A stretch of 9,045 bases of DNA. It comes from Flavobacteriales bacterium (GTDB lineage Bacteria > Bacteroidota > Bacteroidia > Flavobacteriales_E > Vicingaceae). Positions 1 through 7,100 of this stretch are shown piece by piece. A program made the translations under genes and the position numbers. The DNA lies in NCBI GenBank assembly GCA_016763135.1, contig JAESUI010000006.1, positions 1 to 9,045 on the forward strand. Direction: 5' to 3'. The notes under the pieces are model-generated. The model had not been told where the DNA came from. It did no database searches and saw only the letters and a list, made by a program, of their open reading frames with translations. How positions within the stretch are numbered: position 1 is the stretch's first letter; the number at the start of each line of letters is the position of its first letter.

Positions 1-330
1 ATATAAACAAAAGTTAAAAGGAATAGCCAATGAGGTAGTGCTTCCATCATCATTGGGACCCATAGCTAAAGTATAAGTAGCATCTGGAGTAGCATAACAT
101 CCACAACTTCCTGGAGGTTTATTTGTGTTAGAGGCTTCACTTTCAACATCTTTTATTGTAGGCTGAAAAAGAATTTGTGGATTTGTAAACTCATAATTAA
201 AAGGGAGTTTTCCCTCTTTTTTCATCTTTTGATATGACTCCAATTCCTTAGAAATGGTAGATGTACCTTGAGAAAAACTATGGGAAGCAAAAGTTCCCAA
301 TAAAATAATTGTAAATATCTTTTTCAGCAT
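1..330 (-). CDS. N-terminal part of a secreted or surface protein (runs off the left edge)
   Basis: The minus strand is open from an ATG at 330 to the window edge, giving 110 residues with no stop. Residues 1-20 form a clear signal peptide: Lys-Lys at 3-4, a hydrophobic core (IFTIILLGTFA) and a likely cleavage after Ser20 or Gln21. The mature part is hydrophilic, then reaches a Pro/Gly/Cys-rich patch (PPGSCGCYATPD, 72-83) followed by NDDGSTTSLAIPFNFCLY at 93-110. From general knowledge, an 'NDDGS...PF.F.LYG' stretch often opens the first beta-rich domain of large Bacteroidota surface or gliding-associated proteins with a C-terminal sorting domain. That family assignment is inference, since the rest of the protein lies outside the window. 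It is transcribed divergently from the vWA gene at 559. Confidence 0.7.
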   Translation of the reverse strand, partial: MLKKIFTIILLGTFASHSFSQGTSTISKELESYQKMKKEGKLPFNYEFTNPQILFQPTIKDVESEASNTNKPPGSCGCYATPDATYTLAMGPNDDGSTTSLAIPFNFCLY

Positions 331-385
331 TATTGAAGTAATTTAGATTTCCTTACTAGGACGTTCTGTAGTTATAAAAGTTGCA

Positions 386-417
386 CGAAGTTAATAAAAA
401 ACGACATAATTTAACAA
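386..417 (-). promoter_or_regulatory. Candidate Bacteroidota-type promoter for the leftmost gene
   Basis: On the minus strand a TTG (417-415) lies 21 bases before TAACTTCG (393-386). This fits the TTG-N(17-23)-TAnnTTTG pattern known for the Bacteroidota primary sigma factor, with one change (TTCG for TTTG) in the -7 box. Transcription would start about 45-50 bases before the ATG at 330. This is a motif match only. Confidence 0.4.
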
Positions 418-524
418 GCGACATAGAAAACGTTAATTTTTAGCATTCCAATAATTCCGTTTTGAGTGTTAAAAGATTAAGCTGTTACATTTTTGTTTCG
501 TATTCAATTTGTAAAAACAAATAG

Positions 525-532
525 TAACTTTG
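525..532 (+). promoter_or_regulatory. -7 box (TAACTTTG) upstream of the vWA-protein gene
   Basis: TAACTTTG is an exact match to the Bacteroidota TAnnTTTG -7 element and ends 26 bases before the ATG at 559. No well-spaced -33 TTTG is present: the nearest TTTGs leave gaps of 13 and 29 bases. The box lies inside the extra 22 codons that would be translated if the upstream ATG at 493 were used, which favours the start at 559. A perfect 12-base palindrome, AACAAATTTGTT (535-546), follows in the presumed leader. Confidence 0.5.
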
Positions 533-558
533 GCAACAAATTTGTTTCTTACAAAAAC

Positions 559-1887
559 ATGAAAAAAGTACTTCCTATATTATTTAGTTTATTTCTGTTG
601 AATAGCCTTACAGGACAGGTTATTTTTAACACTTCTTACCATAATTTAGGAGAAATAAATAAAGAAGACAAAAAGTATTTCGATTTTACCTTAACCAATG
701 CCGGAACCGAAACAGCATATATTCTAAGAATAGAAGAACCTTATGGAATAGATGTAAAATTTTCTAAAAAAGAGATTTTACCAGATAGTACGGTTATTGT
801 TCGGATAAAATACACTCCAAAAAAGAAAGGGAAGTTTAAAAAAGATGTTCCTGTATGGGTAAGTGTAAATAATGAGCCAATTACGTTAACGCTAGAAGGC
901 GATGCTAAGACTTTTGACATCAATGAATCATTACAGTGCCCTGATTTTAAGACGAAGAAACAACCGAAAGATTTAAAATCAGACTTAAAGATAAAAGTGA
1001 TAGATGTTAATACCAAAGAGCCAATTAAAAACGCAACGATAGAAATAATTTGGGACGGATTAAATTATAAACAGCTTAAAACCGACAAGAATGGAGTAAT
1101 AATTCAAAAATTAAAATGGGATATTTATTATTTTGTAGTTAATGCAGAGGGCTATGGTACTAAAGAAATAGATTTTTATGTAAATCAAAAAAACAATTAC
1201 TTAGAGTTTCAATTGGGAGAACCAACAGAAGAGGAAGTAATTGCAGCTAAAGAAGATACGATAGTTGAAGAAGTTGTAGTAATTGAGGAAGAGGATACTA
1301 TTTCTACAAAAGAATTGCCAGTTAATTTATATGCACCAAACAATGTGGTGTTTTGTATAGACATATCTGTTTCTATGAAACAAAAAGGAAGGTTAGACTT
1401 GTTAAAAGCCTCCATGATAGAGTTATTAAATGGTCTTCGCCCTATTGATAAGCTAGCGATAGTAACCTATGCTTCTTCAACGGATGTCTTGTTAGAGTCT
1501 CAATATGTTACCGATAAAGGGATGATTACACAATTAATAAAAGATTTAACGGCAGGAGGATATACAGCAGGAGGGAAAGGAATTAAAAAAGCGTATCAAG
1601 TAGCTCGAGAAAATAAAATTGAAGGGGGTAATAATCAAGTAATTATTGCAACAGATGGAGCATTTAATTTATCTAAAGGAGATAAAGGAATTTTAAGAAA
1701 TGTTGAGGCAAACCTTAAGAAGGGAGTAACTATTTCTGTTGTTGGGGTGAAAAATGAAAAATGGACTGTTAAATCAATGTCTTCTATTGCAAAAACAGGA
1801 AGTGGACATTACATCCACATTAAATCATACGAACAAGCAAAGAGTGTTTTAATGGATGAGATTAAAATGAACTCACGAATAAAATAA
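559..1887 (+). CDS. Exported von Willebrand factor A (vWA) domain protein with N-terminal Ig-like and carboxypeptidase-regulatory-like domains
   Basis: This encodes 442 residues from the ATG at 559. That start gives a clean signal peptide (MKKVLPILFSLFLLNSLTGQ, 1-20), whereas the in-frame ATG at 493 would bury it behind 22 residues and place the -7 box inside the gene. Residues 21-117 look like a DUF1573/ASH-type Ig-like fold (FNTSYHNLGEI..., then FTLTNAGTETAYI). Residues 143-220 look like a carboxypeptidase-regulatory-like beta-sandwich (KIKVIDVNTKEPIKNATIEI). A Glu-rich linker (222-246) leads to a vWA domain at 262-435. The vWA metal-binding (MIDAS) site appears intact: DISVS (268-272), a Thr in GGYTAGG (Thr336) and TDG (Asp366). 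Related vWA proteins bind protein ligands through this metal. The protein is probably periplasmic or attached to the cell surface; its partner is unknown. No terminator separates it from dxr. Confidence 0.85.
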   Translation: MKKVLPILFSLFLLNSLTGQVIFNTSYHNLGEINKEDKKYFDFTLTNAGTETAYILRIEEPYGIDVKFSKKEILPDSTVIVRIKYTPKKKGKFKKDVPVWVSVNNEPITLTLEGDAKTFDINESLQCPDFKTKKQPKDLKSDLKIKVIDVNTKEPIKNATIEIIWDGLNYKQLKTDKNGVIIQKLKWDIYYFVVNAEGYGTKEIDFYVNQKNNYLEFQLGEPTEEEVIAAKEDTIVEEVVVIEEEDTISTKELPVNLYAPNNVVFCIDISVSMKQKGRLDLLKASMIELLNGLRPIDKLAIVTYASSTDVLLESQYVTDKGMITQLIKDLTAGGYTAGGKGIKKAYQVARENKIEGGNNQVIIATDGAFNLSKGDKGILRNVEANLKKGVTISVVGVKNEKWTVKSMSSIAKTGSGHYIHIKSYEQAKSVLMDEIKMNSRIK

Positions 1888-1907
1888 AAACCTCTTTATA
1901 ACAAGAT

Positions 1908-1931
1908 GTCATCCTGAGCCTGTCGAAGGAT
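1908..1931. repeat. REP-like dispersed palindrome copy between the vWA gene and dxr
   Basis: The 24 bases have 5-base arms (ATCCT at 1911-1915, AGGAT at 1927-1931) around GAGCCTGTCGA. They also stand out as GC-rich against the surrounding AT-rich DNA. From memory, CCTGAGCCTGTCGAAGG and close variants recur as an interspersed intergenic repeat in many Bacteroidota and other genomes, usually as a palindromic, REP-like unit. Only one copy is visible here, so its repetitive nature is recognised, not shown. Confidence 0.55.
1926..1930 (+). promoter_or_regulatory. Shine-Dalgarno-like AAGGA for dxr, supplied by the repeat
   Basis: AAGGA ends 8 bases before the dxr ATG at 1939, a good spacing for ribosome binding. 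The purines are the right arm of the REP-like repeat. Most other genes in the window lack any such sequence, as is usual in Bacteroidota, so its role is uncertain. Confidence 0.4.
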
Positions 1932-1938
1932 TTTTACT

Positions 1939-3108
1939 ATGGAAAAACCAGAAATCACAAAAAAGAAGATCGCAATACTCGGCTCCACTGGCTCAATAGG
2001 CACTCAAGCATTAGAGGTTATTGAAGAACATTCAGACAAATTTCAGGTTGAGGTGTTAACAGCAAATACAAATGCTGATTTATTGGTAGAACAAGCTATA
2101 AAATTTAAAGCAAACGCTGTAGTAATTGTTGATGAAACCAAATTTAAAGAAGTATCAGAAAAACTTTGGGAACACGATATTAAAACATATACAGGAGAAG
2201 CTGCTTTAGCTCAAGTTGTTGAAATGGAGGAGATCAACATTGTGTTAACTGCTTTAGTTGGTTATGCAGGATTACTTCCAACGATACATGCAATTAAAGC
2301 CAAAAAGAACATCGCTTTAGCAAATAAAGAAACATTAGTTGTTGCAGGAGAATTAATTACAAAATTAGCTGCTGAAAATGGAGTTGCAATTATACCGGTT
2401 GACTCAGAACATGGGGCAATTTTTCAATGTTTAACAGGAGAAATTCAAAATAAAATTGAAAAAATTTATTTAACAGCTTCTGGTGGGCCATTTAGAGGGA
2501 AGAAAAAAGAAGAGCTAAAAAACATTACTAAAGAACAAGCTTTAAAACACCCTAACTGGGATATGGGAGCAAAAATCACTATTGATTCTGCTACTCTTAT
2601 GAATAAAGGGCTAGAAGTTATTGAGGCAAAATGGCTATTTAACTTAAAACCTGAGCAGATAGATGTAATTGTTCATCCTCAGTCAATAATTCACTCCATA
2701 GTTCAGTTTGAAGATGGAAGTATGAAAGCGCAAATGGGATTGCCAGATATGAAGCACCCTATACAATATGCGTTATCATTTCCTTATCGTTTTTCATCTA
2801 AATCTCCACGATTTAATTTTATGGATTATCCTCAATTAACGTTTGAGCAACCAGACAAGGAAACATTTTTAAACCTTTCTTTAGCTTATGATGCGTTAAA
2901 TAAAGGAGGCAACATGGCTTGTATATTAAATGCTGCCAACGAGATAGCTGTTGAGGCGTTTTTAAATGATCAAATTAAGTTTTTAGAAATAGCCGAAATC
3001 AATAAAAAGTGCATGGAGAACATAATTTTCATTAAAAACCCTAGTTATGAAGATTATGTTCAAACAAACAAGAAAACAAGAGAGTTTGCCCAATCATTAT
3101 TTCAGTAA
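1939..3108 (+). CDS. dxr: 1-deoxy-D-xylulose 5-phosphate reductoisomerase
   Basis: This cytosolic enzyme of the non-mevalonate (MEP) pathway converts 1-deoxy-D-xylulose 5-phosphate to 2-C-methyl-D-erythritol 4-phosphate using NADPH and a divalent metal. The 389 residues match the family's usual length. Visible motifs in order: the NADPH-binding loop GSTGSIG (15-21); LANKETLV (127-134); PVDSEHGAIFQ (153-163) with metal ligands Asp155 and Glu157; the substrate loop SGGPFRG (181-187); HPNWDMG (204-210) of the flexible lid; DSATLMNKGLEVIEA (216-230) with the third metal ligand Glu226; and VHPQSIIHSIVQFEDGS (245-261). Nothing appears damaged. It lies 51 bases after the vWA gene and one base before the likely start of the OmpA-like gene, so it is probably co-transcribed with rseP downstream. 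Confidence 0.97.
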   Translation: MEKPEITKKKIAILGSTGSIGTQALEVIEEHSDKFQVEVLTANTNADLLVEQAIKFKANAVVIVDETKFKEVSEKLWEHDIKTYTGEAALAQVVEMEEINIVLTALVGYAGLLPTIHAIKAKKNIALANKETLVVAGELITKLAAENGVAIIPVDSEHGAIFQCLTGEIQNKIEKIYLTASGGPFRGKKKEELKNITKEQALKHPNWDMGAKITIDSATLMNKGLEVIEAKWLFNLKPEQIDVIVHPQSIIHSIVQFEDGSMKAQMGLPDMKHPIQYALSFPYRFSSKSPRFNFMDYPQLTFEQPDKETFLNLSLAYDALNKGGNMACILNAANEIAVEAFLNDQIKFLEIAEINKKCMENIIFIKNPSYEDYVQTNKKTREFAQSLFQ

Positions 3109-3109
3109 A

Positions 3110-3958
3110 GTGAAAATCGTTTTTATTTCTTTCACTTTTTTATTGCTGCAAGTTGTTGCGCTCGGACAAATTGATGGTTCTTGGCAAGGAGTATTAATTC
3201 AAAACAATCAAGATGGAACAACAACTAACTTTGCTGTTTGGGTTGAGTTAAAAAGTGAAGGAAGGTATTTGTCGGGTAAATTTCGATCAGAACAAGCAAA
3301 CACTCCTTATTTTAAGGTTTCAAAAATCTTAGGAAAAATAGACGGGAGCAATGTTGTTTTTAAGGAGGATACGATTTTAAATCACAAAACTGAAGAAGGA
3401 TTTGGTTGGTGTTCTATTATAGCCAGCTTTATTTATAACCAACAGGCACAAAAATTAAAAGGATCATATACATCAAGAACAAAAGGGTGTGTTTCTGGCG
3501 AATTAGTTTTGGTAAAATCCAACAAACAGTTTAATAGCGATAAAACAGCAATTACAGAAACAACAACACTTAACAAGATACAAGGGTTGTTGGAAGAAAA
3601 AAAATCAATAATTGGTAAACAGTTTGTTTTAGCAGATGTTAATTTCCAAAGTGCTAAATACAGCATAACAGCTTCTTCTTATGCCTATTTAAATGAGATA
3701 GTTAAACTATTAAAGGAGAATCTTAACATTAAAATCCACTTAAAAGGGAATACAGATAGTGACGGAGATGATGAAAATAACTTTATTCTTTCGCAGAAAA
3801 GAGCAGAAAGTGTTGCTGATTATTTGGTAAAAAAAGGAATTGCTATCAATAGAATTACTTTTGAAGGTTATGGTGAATCTCGACCAATTGGAGAAAATGA
3901 AACTAAAGACGGGAAGCAGGTGAATAGAAGAGTAGAGCTATTAATTATTTCTGAATAA
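3110..3958 (+). CDS. Exported OmpA-like peptidoglycan-binding protein
   Basis: From a GTG at 3110, one base after the dxr stop, the product has 282 residues and begins with a signal peptide (VKIVFISFTFLLLQVVALGQ, 1-20). An in-frame ATG at 3047 would add 21 polar residues and overlap dxr by 62 bases, so GTG is preferred although no clear ribosome site is seen. Residues 21-137 form a beta-rich domain I cannot name (starting IDGSWQGVLI, with two Cys at 101 and 127). Residues 171-282 are a classic OmpA C-terminal domain: NFQSAKYSI, then NTDSDG with a conserved Asp, LSQKRAESVADYLVKKGI (228-244) with the conserved Arg231, GYGESRPIGEN and NRRVELLI. Such domains anchor the outer membrane to peptidoglycan. 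No membrane-barrel strands are evident, so it is probably a soluble periplasmic anchor. Confidence 0.87.
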   Translation: MKIVFISFTFLLLQVVALGQIDGSWQGVLIQNNQDGTTTNFAVWVELKSEGRYLSGKFRSEQANTPYFKVSKILGKIDGSNVVFKEDTILNHKTEEGFGWCSIIASFIYNQQAQKLKGSYTSRTKGCVSGELVLVKSNKQFNSDKTAITETTTLNKIQGLLEEKKSIIGKQFVLADVNFQSAKYSITASSYAYLNEIVKLLKENLNIKIHLKGNTDSDGDDENNFILSQKRAESVADYLVKKGIAINRITFEGYGESRPIGENETKDGKQVNRRVELLIISE

Positions 3959-3975
3959 GTTTCTATTAAAAATCA

Positions 3976-3983
3976 TAACTTCG
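3976..3983 (+). promoter_or_regulatory. Possible -7 box (TAACTTCG) ahead of rseP
   Basis: The same octamer as in the candidate promoter of the leftmost gene lies 20 bases before the rseP ATG, in the 45-base gap after the OmpA-like gene. No TTG/TTTG at a proper distance is visible, so an internal promoter for rseP is only a possibility. Confidence 0.22.
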
Positions 3984-4003
3984 CTCGAAATTTAATTGAA
4001 TAA

Positions 4004-5329
4004 ATGGAATACGTTATACAGTTCGGACAGCTATTATTAGGGATATCAATTCTCGTTGTATTACACGAAGGAGGACATTATATCGCTGCAAGAGCTTTTA
4101 AAACTCGAGTAGAGAGTTTCTATCTTTTCTTTAACCCTTGGTTTTCTATTTATAAGAAAAAAATTGGCGATACCGAATATGGTATTGGTTGGTTGCCATT
4201 AGGGGGCTATGTTAAAATAGCAGGAATGATGGATGAAAGCATGGATAAAGACCAAATGGCTAAAGATCCAGAGCCGTGGGAGTTTAGATCAAAACCAACA
4301 TGGCAGCGTCTAATTATAATGTTAGGAGGTGTAATCGTTAATATAATTGTTGCATTCGTAATTTATGCAATGGTATTGTTTACATGGGGAGAAACTTATG
4401 TGCCCACTCAAAATGTTAAATATGGGGTTTATTGTGATTCATTAGCCGTTGATTTAGGATTTCAAAATGGCGATCATTTTATAGCTTTAAATGGCGAAGA
4501 GATAGTTGATGATGTAACTTATGGAAAAATAACTAAAGACATTATTTTAGGCAGGATACAGGAGGTTACTGTAAAGCGAGAAAGTGGAAATAAAACAATT
4601 TCAATTCCTGATGAATTTTGGAAAAAAATTGTTGCAAAAGGAGTAAAAGGACTGTTTGTAGAGCAAGTCCCATTTGTTATAGATTCACTTATGCCAAATG
4701 AAAATGCATTAAAAGCTGGGCTACAAAAAGGAGATAAAATTATTGGTTTAGACGACCAAGAAATTGAATATTTTACGGATTTTGCTTTAGCGCTTCAATC
4801 AAAAAAAGACAAAGATGTAGCGGTAACCGTTTTAAGAAATAACCAAGAAGTCACCAAGCAAGTTCATGTTTCTAAAGAAGGGAGAATAGGCGCTTACAAT
4901 AGTTCAATTAAAAAGTATTTTGAGTTTGTCCATAAAGATTATGGCTTTTTCGAATCAATACCTGCAGGGTATAATGAAACTGGAGAAATGCTTTCAGATT
5001 ACTTAGTACAGATGAAATTCATTTTTTCTAAAGAAGGCGCTAGCCAACTAGGAGGTTTTGGAACCATTGCTAAAATCTATGGGCCAGAATGGATTTGGGA
5101 GAGGTTTTGGAGAATGACAGCAATGATTTCTGTAATGTTAGCGGTAATGAATTTATTACCTATTCCTGCCTTAGATGGAGGGCATGTAATGTTCTTATCT
5201 TATGAAATGATTACCAAGCGTAAGCCAAATGAAAAGTTGATGGAGTATGCTCAAATGGGAGGAATGCTTTTATTACTTTCATTTATGTTGTATGCCAATG
5301 GTATGGATATTGTGAGAGCTTGGTTTTAA
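4004..5329 (+). CDS. rseP: RseP-type site-2 zinc metalloprotease (peptidase family M50)
   Basis: This inner-membrane protease cuts substrates within the membrane. In E. coli the homologue cleaves the anti-sigma factor RseA after a first cut on the periplasmic side, and it also clears leftover signal peptides. The 441 residues match the family length. The first helix (7-30) carries the zinc-binding HEGGH (HExxH, 21-25). A conserved region WLPLGGYVKIAGM (63-75) follows, then PTWQRLIIMLGGVIVN leading into a second helix (98-126). Two PDZ-like domains occupy about 135-215 and 220-295; GLQKGDKIIGLDD (239-251) is the typical PDZ entry. The third helix holds NLLPIPALDGGH (383-394) with Asp391 as the third zinc ligand, and a last helix lies near 418-437. 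The Bacteroidota substrate is not known from this context; nearby envelope genes fit an envelope-stress role. Confidence 0.95.
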   Translation: MEYVIQFGQLLLGISILVVLHEGGHYIAARAFKTRVESFYLFFNPWFSIYKKKIGDTEYGIGWLPLGGYVKIAGMMDESMDKDQMAKDPEPWEFRSKPTWQRLIIMLGGVIVNIIVAFVIYAMVLFTWGETYVPTQNVKYGVYCDSLAVDLGFQNGDHFIALNGEEIVDDVTYGKITKDIILGRIQEVTVKRESGNKTISIPDEFWKKIVAKGVKGLFVEQVPFVIDSLMPNENALKAGLQKGDKIIGLDDQEIEYFTDFALALQSKKDKDVAVTVLRNNQEVTKQVHVSKEGRIGAYNSSIKKYFEFVHKDYGFFESIPAGYNETGEMLSDYLVQMKFIFSKEGASQLGGFGTIAKIYGPEWIWERFWRMTAMISVMLAVMNLLPIPALDGGHVMFLSYEMITKRKPNEKLMEYAQMGGMLLLLSFMLYANGMDIVRAWF

Positions 5330-5361
5330 TTGAAGCTTACACCTAGCATTTACTAACGAAG

Positions 5362-5379
5362 TACTGTTTAAAAACAGTA
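5362..5379. other. Perfect inverted repeat in the gap after rseP
   Basis: TACTGTTT (5362-5369) and AAACAGTA (5372-5379) are perfect 8-base arms around AA. The hairpin could end or slow transcription after rseP, but its stem is AT-rich and no T-run follows, so a standard terminator is not supported. It could equally be an operator for the gene starting at 5450. Confidence 0.4.
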
Positions 5380-5449
5380 GTTGCGGTAAAATTTCTGCTA
5401 TTAAAATAGGTTAGCTTTACTCATTAAGTTTATTCTAAACCTAAAATCA

Positions 5450-6274
5450 ATGAAAAAATTAATCCTTTGCTTTGTTGCGGTTATCAGTATGATAACAACA
5501 AATGCTCAAAATACTACTACAGGAAATACTGAAGAAGAAGTTGTTACTGAAAAATCAGCAGTTTTAGTTGTTCCTTTTGAGTCTAAAATGTACCTGTCAG
5601 ATATAGATAGAGACTTGGCACTTAAAAACGAAATGAATTTTCAAGATATTAAGGCAAAATTTAGAGCAGCTTTAGATCGAGAAATATTTATTGCTCTTAA
5701 ACAGTATTACAAACCATTATCATTTTACGCTATTGACCCTAAAGAATCAGTTAAAGAATTGGCCTATATCTATAATTCTATAGGATATAAATATGAAGTG
5801 GTTCCAGAAGAGGTTGTAGTAAAAAAGGAAACTGCAGGGAAAAAATTTCTCAAAAAATTTAAAAAGAAGAAAAAAGAAAAAAAATATATTGAAGCTGGAG
5901 TTGAAAATGGACAGATAGTCTCTGAGGTTGATAATCGTGAAAAGTATATGAAAACGAAATTGACCAATGAAAAATTGTTACCTAATCTGAATAAAAAATA
6001 TAGAGCATCATATTATGTTTTTATCAATCAATTAGACATTAAAAGATCGGCAGATATGCGGTATGTTGCCACAGAAGAACAATACAAAAGAGAGATAAAA
6101 GTGCATTATACTATTTTTGATGATACAGGAAAAGAAGTTAGTAGTGGAGCTATTAAAACGAGATTTCCTGCCGGACAAAATGATATTGATAAAATTATTA
6201 AAATTCAGTTTCCGCTCATTGCAGAAAGAATTGTAAGTAACTTAATTGGGCCAGATCAAGCTGTAGTAGAATAA
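5450..6274 (+). CDS. Exported protein of unknown function with a poly-lysine stretch
   Basis: The 274 residues begin with a clear signal peptide (MKKLILCFVAVISMITTNAQ, 1-20). An acidic, Thr-rich linker follows (21-35), then AVLVVPFESKMYLSDIDRD (37-55), a helical stretch (65-87), a strongly basic segment (125-146, 14 Lys in 22 residues, including KKFKKKKKEKK at 135-145), and a C-terminal region with alternating strands (RASYYVFINQLDIKR, then KVHYTIFDDTGKEV). A leading 'VLVVPFE' strand and a later 'Y.IFDD.GKEV' strand pair are reminiscent of the CsgG/TolB-N-like fold of periplasmic assembly factors, but I cannot assign a family. Its stop codon directly abuts the ATG of the deacetylase gene, so the two are very likely co-translated and may work together on the envelope or an exported polysaccharide. 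Confidence 0.75.
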   Translation: MKKLILCFVAVISMITTNAQNTTTGNTEEEVVTEKSAVLVVPFESKMYLSDIDRDLALKNEMNFQDIKAKFRAALDREIFIALKQYYKPLSFYAIDPKESVKELAYIYNSIGYKYEVVPEEVVVKKETAGKKFLKKFKKKKKEKKYIEAGVENGQIVSEVDNREKYMKTKLTNEKLLPNLNKKYRASYYVFINQLDIKRSADMRYVATEEQYKREIKVHYTIFDDTGKEVSSGAIKTRFPAGQNDIDKIIKIQFPLIAERIVSNLIGPDQAVVE

Positions 6275-6886
6275 ATGTTTTTAGCAAAATCACCAAGCAT
6301 CATTAAAAAGTATTACCCTCGATTAATTTGGGACATTCCCAATGATGAAAATAAAATTTACCTTACGTTTGGTGATGGGCCAATTCCTGAAATAACGGAA
6401 TGGGTGCTTGATATTTTAAAACAATACAACATTAAAGCGACTTTCTTTTGTTTGGGCTGCAATGCAGCAAAACACCCAAATATTTATTCCAAAATAATAA
6501 ATGAAGGGCATACTGTTGGTAATCACTCTTACCATCATTTAAGTGGTTGGGATTCTGATGATGAAGATTATTTAAATAACATCAAAAAATCGAATGAATT
6601 GTTAAACGCTCAATTGTTTCGCCCACCTTATGGTAGAATAAAAAAGCGCCAAATAACTGAGTTGATAGATGATTATAAAATAATAATGTGGGATGTGTTA
6701 AGTGGAGATTTTGATCCAAAAATCACACCTGAAAAATGCTATAACAACGTAATTAATAATACCAAATCAGGTTCTGTAATTGTGTTTCACGATAGTGTAA
6801 AAGCGGCCAAAAATTTAAAATACGCCTTACCTAGAACCTTTGAAAAATTATTGGAACAAGGGTTTGCTTTTGATGTGATTCGATAA
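6275..6886 (+). CDS. NodB-type polysaccharide deacetylase (CE4) with an altered catalytic motif
   Basis: Members of this family use a metal ion to remove N- or O-acetyl groups from peptidoglycan or other polysaccharides. The 203 residues form a single NodB domain. Motif 1 reads TFGDGP (31-36) where the family has TFDDGP: the metal-binding second Asp (Asp34) is kept but the first, the catalytic base, is Gly33. Motif 2 is HSYHH (84-88) with both metal His; motif 3 is RPPYG (116-120); motif 4 is seen as MWDVLSGDFD (138-147); motif 5 is VIVFHDS (168-174) with His172. No signal peptide or membrane segment is present, which is unusual for an enzyme acting on the cell wall. The ATG immediately follows the TAA of the upstream gene. 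Either activity is reduced or altered, or another residue serves as base; a lineage-specific variant is also possible. Confidence 0.9.
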   Translation: MFLAKSPSIIKKYYPRLIWDIPNDENKIYLTFGDGPIPEITEWVLDILKQYNIKATFFCLGCNAAKHPNIYSKIINEGHTVGNHSYHHLSGWDSDDEDYLNNIKKSNELLNAQLFRPPYGRIKKRQITELIDDYKIIMWDVLSGDFDPKITPEKCYNNVINNTKSGSVIVFHDSVKAAKNLKYALPRTFEKLLEQGFAFDVIR

Positions 6887-7100
6887 GATTTTTAGAGTTT
6901 CGTTTAATGTACTTGTTGGTCGCGTTTCAATGCGACTTACATTGTGAAATGCGAACTATTACTGATAATCAATTATTTACGTAGTTTGATAACAAATTAG
7001 CAACAAAAATAACATTAAAAACGACTAAGAATACAGAATAATTAGTATACTAAAACAACACTAAATTACTAAATAATCTTCTTTAGCATACCTAAATTAC
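6887..7100. other. AT-rich non-coding stretch between the envelope genes and the cassette array
   Basis: I find no credible gene here on either strand. Besides the stem-loop at 6921-6953 it contains a perfect 12-base palindrome TTAGTATACTAA (7042-7053) and a 10-base direct repeat CTAAATTACT (7061-7070 and 7092-7101), the second copy touching the first attC-like element. It marks the change from plus-strand core genes to the minus-strand accessory array, and may be eroded remains of an older array end. Confidence 0.45.
6921..6953. other. Stem-loop downstream of the deacetylase gene
   Basis: CAATG (6928-6932) and CATTG (6940-6944) form an inner stem around CGACTTA. The outer bases CGCGTTTCA (6921-6929) and TGAAATGCG (6945-6953) also pair with one mismatch, so two overlapping stems are possible. 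It lies 34 bases after the deacetylase stop, where a transcript end is expected, but no T-run follows it. The sequence just before it (GTACTTGTTGGT, 6909-6920) loosely resembles the ends of the attC-like elements further right. Confidence 0.4.

Noticed and set aside
493..558. Longer vWA protein starting at the ATG at 493
   Set aside because: It would place 22 residues ahead of a complete signal peptide, and the best promoter box (525-532) lies inside this extension.
741..1016. Open frame on the minus strand inside the vWA-protein gene (similar cases at 1209-1415, 3433-3666 and 5770-5967)
   Set aside because: All lie opposite well-supported plus-strand genes with recognisable domains or signal peptides. 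Their translations are low-complexity mirror images with no domain, and no promoter or spacing supports them.
5362..5379. Rho-independent terminator after rseP
   Set aside because: The hairpin is perfect but AT-rich with a two-base loop and no T-run, so it is recorded only as an inverted repeat.
5412..5419. TAGCTTTA as a -7 promoter box for the gene at 5450
   Set aside because: It lacks the final G of TAnnTTTG, and the only TTG upstream (5381-5383) leaves a 28-base gap, outside the usual spacing.
6996..7002. ATTAGCA as the partner of element A's end (TGCTAAC, 7101-7107), which would define a further, gene-less cassette
   Set aside because: Only 6 of 7 bases match, the interval is about 100 bases with no gene, and no ATACACGTTGTT-like end accompanies it. 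Chance is likely in AT-rich DNA.
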